DNA from: Thalassospiraceae bacterium
GTDB lineage: Bacteria > Pseudomonadota > Alphaproteobacteria > Rhodospirillales > Magnetovibrionaceae
Direction: 5' to 3'
DNA length: 8,956 nt
NCBI GenBank assembly: GCA_030637845.1
Contig: DAOWFT010000130.1
Location: forward strand, 1-8,956
Position numbers and translations under genes: made by a program. Below, piece by piece: positions 6,053 through 8,956 of the stretch (the first letter of the stretch is position 1; each line of letters opens with the position of its first letter). Under the pieces are notes generated by a model, which saw nothing but the letters and a program-made list of their open reading frames with translations, did no database searches and was not told the DNA's origin.

Positions 6053-6056
6053 GTTG

Positions 6057-7829
6057 ATGAAGTTTAAATCTATAACCGATAATGCATTTTTAGCTGTTCG
6101 TTCCGTCATTGGAAATGATCAACTGATTTTAGCTGTTCTAGCTTTTGTTGTCGGCGTTCTTTCCGGCGGGGCGGTTATCGGCTTTCGCGAAGGCATTTCT
6201 TTTTTTCAAGACGCATTTTTCGGCACCAGCAGCGAGCGTCTTTTCCTCCATCTGGCCGGTCTTCAATGGTGGCAGATAGTCTGGCCACCGGTGGTCGGTG
6301 GACTGGTTGTCGGTATTCTTGTTCGCATTGGTCTTCCCGAAAACCGCCCACAGGGCGTTGCCGATGTAATCGAAGCAAACGCACTTAACGGCGGGCGGAT
6401 GTCGCTAGGCGATGGTTTGCGCGCCGCAGTGGTAAGCGCAATTTCCATTGGTTCCGGTGCATCGGTTGGGCGCGAAGGCCCGGCGGTACATCTCGGCGCG
6501 GCGCTGGCCGCCAGCATTGCCAAGCGGTTAAAACTGACCCGGTCTATTTCACGAACGCTTTTGGGTTGCGGTGTGGCAGCGGCAGTGGCCGGTTCGTTTA
6601 ATGCGCCCATCGCCGGCGCGCTTTTTGCCAACGAGGTGGTTATCGGTCATTACGCATTGAAAGCCTTTGCCCCGGTGGTGATAGCCAGCGTTACCGGAAC
6701 CGCAATTTCCCGGGCATATTTCGGTGATTTTCCGGCCTTTGCCCTGCCGCCCCATGCCATAACATCGTACCTTGAATTTCCGGCATTTATTATACTTGGG
6801 GTTGTCGCCGGTCTTGTCGCCAGCGCATTGGTTCGCGGCATAATAAGGGCGCAGGACTTGTCGGAAAAAATCCCTTTACCATCATGGTTGCGTCCGGGAA
6901 TTGGCGGTCTGGCCGTCGGCCTGATGGCAGTCTGGTTGCCGCAAATTATCGGCGTTGGTTATGGCGCTACCGAACAGGCACTAATTGGTAATTTCACACT
7001 CACAGTATTGCTTTTGGTTTTAGTCGGCAAAGTCGTGGCCACGGCAATATCGCTGGGGTTTGGTTTTGGCGGCGGTATATTTTCGCCTTCGCTGGTAATT
7101 GGCGCAGTGCTTGGCGGTGCTTATGGAATTATTGCTTCCGGAATATTTCCTGATATTGGTGCCGACATTGGCGCATATTCACTTATCGGTATGGGCGCGG
7201 TGGCCGCTGCAACATTGGGCGCACCTATTTCCACCGCATTGATAATTTTTGAAATGACCGGTGATTATGAACTGACGCTGGCGGTGATGATTGCGGTGGT
7301 GGTTTCAACCGGAGTGTTTCGTCAGCTGCATGGACGTACATTTTTTACCGCCCAATTGGAACGACGCGGGCTTGACCTCAAAGGTGGATTTGAAAGCAGC
7401 CTGCTCAAGGCCGGGCGTGTGGCGGATGTAATGAAAATCGAAGTTGAAACAATAGCCCCTAACGTAACCTTGCCGGGGCTTCGGCGACAGTTGCAACGCT
7501 CGCTTACCGGCGAACTTTTTGTGGTCGCAGATGACGGTCATTTAATCGGAACCATAACCTTGGCCGACCTTAGCGAAACCGCGTTTGATCCGGATTTGGA
7601 TAACCTTATAAATGCCGGTGACGTTGCCCGCCTTGGCCCGCCGGTGTTAAGACCCACTGACGACCTTGAAAAAGCGTTGAAGGTCATGAATGACGCGGGC
7701 GAATCGCTAATTGCGGTGGTGAGCAATAACGCCACCATGTACCTGGAGGGCGTGGTTGATGAGCGCCACGTTATCGCCGCCTATAACCGTGCGTTGCTTG
7801 AAAGCCGCCACGAAGAGCACGACGTTTAG
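6057..7829 (+). CDS. CLC-type chloride/anion channel or transporter with C-terminal CBS pair
   Basis: Polytopic inner-membrane protein of 590 residues that should pass chloride or a similar anion. The CLC core (about 20-435) shows GSGASVGREGPAVHLG (132-147), with the gating glutamate in GREGP at 140. It also shows FNAPIAGALFANEV (181-194) and GFGGGIFSPSLVIG (336-349), the second pore-lining signature. Two CBS domains follow (about 455-510 and 520-575), which in relatives bind adenine nucleotides and regulate the pore. The position of the E. coli ClC internal proton glutamate (E203) is valine 194, as in CLC channels. The central pore tyrosine (Y445) aligns with phenylalanine 430. The usual GSGIP loop reads PQGVADVIEA. 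ATG 6057 is preferred; the adjacent TTG at 6054 is possible. AGGG (6050-6053) is only 3 bases upstream of the ATG, an unusually short spacing. Likely co-transcribed with the cyclase. Whether it is a channel or a proton exchanger is not proven. Confidence 0.92.
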   Translation: MKFKSITDNAFLAVRSVIGNDQLILAVLAFVVGVLSGGAVIGFREGISFFQDAFFGTSSERLFLHLAGLQWWQIVWPPVVGGLVVGILVRIGLPENRPQGVADVIEANALNGGRMSLGDGLRAAVVSAISIGSGASVGREGPAVHLGAALAASIAKRLKLTRSISRTLLGCGVAAAVAGSFNAPIAGALFANEVVIGHYALKAFAPVVIASVTGTAISRAYFGDFPAFALPPHAITSYLEFPAFIILGVVAGLVASALVRGIIRAQDLSEKIPLPSWLRPGIGGLAVGLMAVWLPQIIGVGYGATEQALIGNFTLTVLLLVLVGKVVATAISLGFGFGGGIFSPSLVIGAVLGGAYGIIASGIFPDIGADIGAYSLIGMGAVAAATLGAPISTALIIFEMTGDYELTLAVMIAVVVSTGVFRQLHGRTFFTAQLERRGLDLKGGFESSLLKAGRVADVMKIEVETIAPNVTLPGLRRQLQRSLTGELFVVADDGHLIGTITLADLSETAFDPDLDNLINAGDVARLGPPVLRPTDDLEKALKVMNDAGESLIAVVSNNATMYLEGVVDERHVIAAYNRALLESRHEEHDV

Positions 7830-7861
7830 CCATCCCTTCAATTGCCTTGGTAAATTACCCC

Positions 7862-7878
7862 GGCCAATTATTGTGGCC
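7862..7878 (+). terminator. Short stem-loop between the CLC gene and the helicase gene
   Basis: GGCCA (7862-7866) pairs with TGGCC (7874-7878) around a 7-base loop and is followed by TGAATTT. The stem is only 5 bp and the T-tract is poor, so this is at best a weak terminator for the upstream unit. Confidence 0.25.
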
Positions 7879-7892
7879 TGAATTTCCAGCCG

Positions 7893-7902
7893 TGCTATAT
7901 AA
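7893..7902 (+). promoter_or_regulatory. Candidate extended -10 promoter of the helicase gene
   Basis: TGCTATATAA resembles an extended -10 (TGnTATAAT). The nearest -35-like sequence, TTGTGG (7871-7876), would give a 19-base spacer, which is long. If used, transcription would start only a few bases before the ATG at 7912, almost leaderless, and the AAGG at 7901-7904 would not be in the message. Weak evidence. Confidence 0.25.
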
Positions 7903-7911
7903 GGCGGCACA

Positions 7912-8956
7912 ATGACCGATCCATTTGAAATAACAGATGCCATAAATGCTCCGGAGCCGCCGGCGGAGACAGCCAGTAAAAGCCGCCATTTACAGGGCCT
8001 CAACGAAAGCCAGCTCGAAGCGGTAGAAAACATTGATGGCCCGGTGCTGGTGCTGGCCGGGGCCGGAACCGGCAAAACCCGCGTCCTGACCACCCGGCTG
8101 GCCCATATATTGATGGAAAGAAAAGCCCGCCCGGGCGAAATGCTGGCGGTTACCTTTACCAACAAGGCGGCGCGGGAAATGCAGGAACGGGTGGCCGACG
8201 TGCTCGGCACATCGGTTGAGGGTTGGTGGGTCGGTACCTTTCATGCCCTTTGTGCGCGCATGCTCAGACGAAATGCCGAACTTGTCGGCCTGAAATCCAA
8301 CTTCACAATCATTGATACCGATGATCAACTGCGCCTGATAAAACAAATCCTGCTTGAACGGGAAATGGATGTTAAGCGCAATCCGCCGAGAACTTTTCTT
8401 TTCACTATTCAAGGATGGAAAGACCGCGCGCTTGAACCGGACGAGGTTCCCCCGGGCGAGGTAATGGACGCCGTAGGCGGCGATGCGCTGGATGTCTATC
8501 AGGATTATCAGGCGCGCTTATTGGCGGTTAATGCCGCCGACTTTGGCGATTTGTTGATGCACGCGGTCAAGGTTTTGCAAAAAAATCCCGATGTTCTGGC
8601 CGAATATCAAAATCGTTTTCGCTATATTATGGTGGATGAATACCAAGACACCAATGCCGCGCAATATATGTGGCTTAAGTTGCTGGCTAAAACTCATGCT
8701 AATATTTGTTGTGTTGGTGATGATGATCAGTCCATTTATTCGTGGCGCGGGGCAGATGTCGGCAACATACTTAGTTTCGAGGCAGATTTTTCTGGTGCGC
8801 GGATTGTTCGGCTTGAACGTAATTACCGTTCAACTCCGCACATCCTTGGGGCTGCTTCCGGGCTTATTGCTAAAAACGAAGGCCGCCTTGGTAAAACATT
8901 GTGGACCGATATTGATGACGGTGAAAAAGTTCGCGTCCAGGGTGTTTTTGATTCGG
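7912..8956 (+). CDS. uvrD: UvrD/PcrA-family ATP-dependent 3'-5' DNA helicase, N-terminal 348 residues (runs off the right edge)
   Basis: Superfamily 1A helicase used in nucleotide-excision and mismatch repair and in clearing stalled complexes. From the ATG at 7912 the visible part contains an N-terminal tail of about 25 residues. The Q-motif follows (LNESQLEAV, 30-38), then Walker A GAGTGKT (50-56), motif Ia TFTNKAA (81-87), GTFHALC (108-114), Walker B DEYQDT (242-247), motif III VGDDDQSIYSWRG (268-280) and motif IV ERNYRS (302-307). Motif III has serine where UvrD and PcrA usually have glycine in QSIYGWRGA. Full-length relatives are about 650-800 residues, so domain 2A and the C-terminus are missing here only because of the window edge. 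AAGG (7901-7904) lies 7 bases before the ATG. UvrD and PcrA cannot be separated on this part; in Gram-negatives the usual name is uvrD. Confidence 0.93.
   Translation, partial: MTDPFEITDAINAPEPPAETASKSRHLQGLNESQLEAVENIDGPVLVLAGAGTGKTRVLTTRLAHILMERKARPGEMLAVTFTNKAAREMQERVADVLGTSVEGWWVGTFHALCARMLRRNAELVGLKSNFTIIDTDDQLRLIKQILLEREMDVKRNPPRTFLFTIQGWKDRALEPDEVPPGEVMDAVGGDALDVYQDYQARLLAVNAADFGDLLMHAVKVLQKNPDVLAEYQNRFRYIMVDEYQDTNAAQYMWLKLLAKTHANICCVGDDDQSIYSWRGADVGNILSFEADFSGARIVRLERNYRSTPHILGAASGLIAKNEGRLGKTLWTDIDDGEKVRVQGVFDS

Noticed and set aside
6175..8412. Minus-strand open frames opposite the CLC and helicase genes
   Set aside because: The sense frames carry complete, ordered family motifs. 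The antisense frames show none and lack ribosome sites.
1..8956. CRISPR array, insertion sequence, tRNA/rRNA, phage or toxin-antitoxin genes
   Set aside because: No spaced repeats, terminal inverted repeats, transposase motifs, cloverleaf-like sequences or small paired genes are visible on either strand.

Overview
The window looks like a chromosomal segment of an alphaproteobacterium of moderate GC content. This rests on the groES-groEL operon with a CIRCE operator, the alphaproteobacterial look of GroES and of the UvrD/PcrA helicase N-terminus, and a soluble GGDEF protein of a type I associate with that class. No named species can be assigned from the sequence alone. I see no insertion sequence, CRISPR array, tRNA or rRNA.

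Left half (1-4659), all on the minus strand. In transcription order it holds a three-gene glycolipid-type cluster and then the chaperonin operon. The cluster is a soluble GT2 polyprenyl-phosphate sugar synthase-like enzyme (4659-3889), a TVP38/DedA-like membrane protein (3889-3197) and an ArnT/PMT-like membrane glycosyltransferase (about 3228-1483). The first two genes share one base (TAATG), and the third starts at or inside the end of the second, so the three are translationally coupled. After an 80-base gap with a good promoter and a near-perfect CIRCE element come groES (1323-1012) and groEL (942 to beyond the left edge, N-terminal 314 residues).

Centre (4660-4952): a 293-base divergent intergenic region carrying a perfect 7-bp GC-rich stem-loop. 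I could not find a convincing promoter here for either direction.

Right half (4953-8956), all on the plus strand: a cytoplasmic diguanylate cyclase, a CLC-type anion transporter/channel with a CBS pair 33 bases downstream, and the first 348 residues of a UvrD/PcrA-type DNA helicase that runs off the right edge.

Functionally, the minus-strand trio reads as a pathway that charges a polyprenyl phosphate with a sugar on the cytoplasmic face, moves or recycles the lipid carrier, and transfers the sugar to an acceptor (lipid A, core, or another envelope molecule) on the periplasmic face. The acceptor and sugar are not determined by the sequence. The cyclase/CLC pair may link c-di-GMP signalling with anion homeostasis, but only adjacency supports that. 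No clearly novel system is evident. The best leads are the coupled GT2/TVP38/GT83 trio with its dual-frame repeat junction, the CLC with altered pore and proton-path residues, and the cyclase with an altered I-site.
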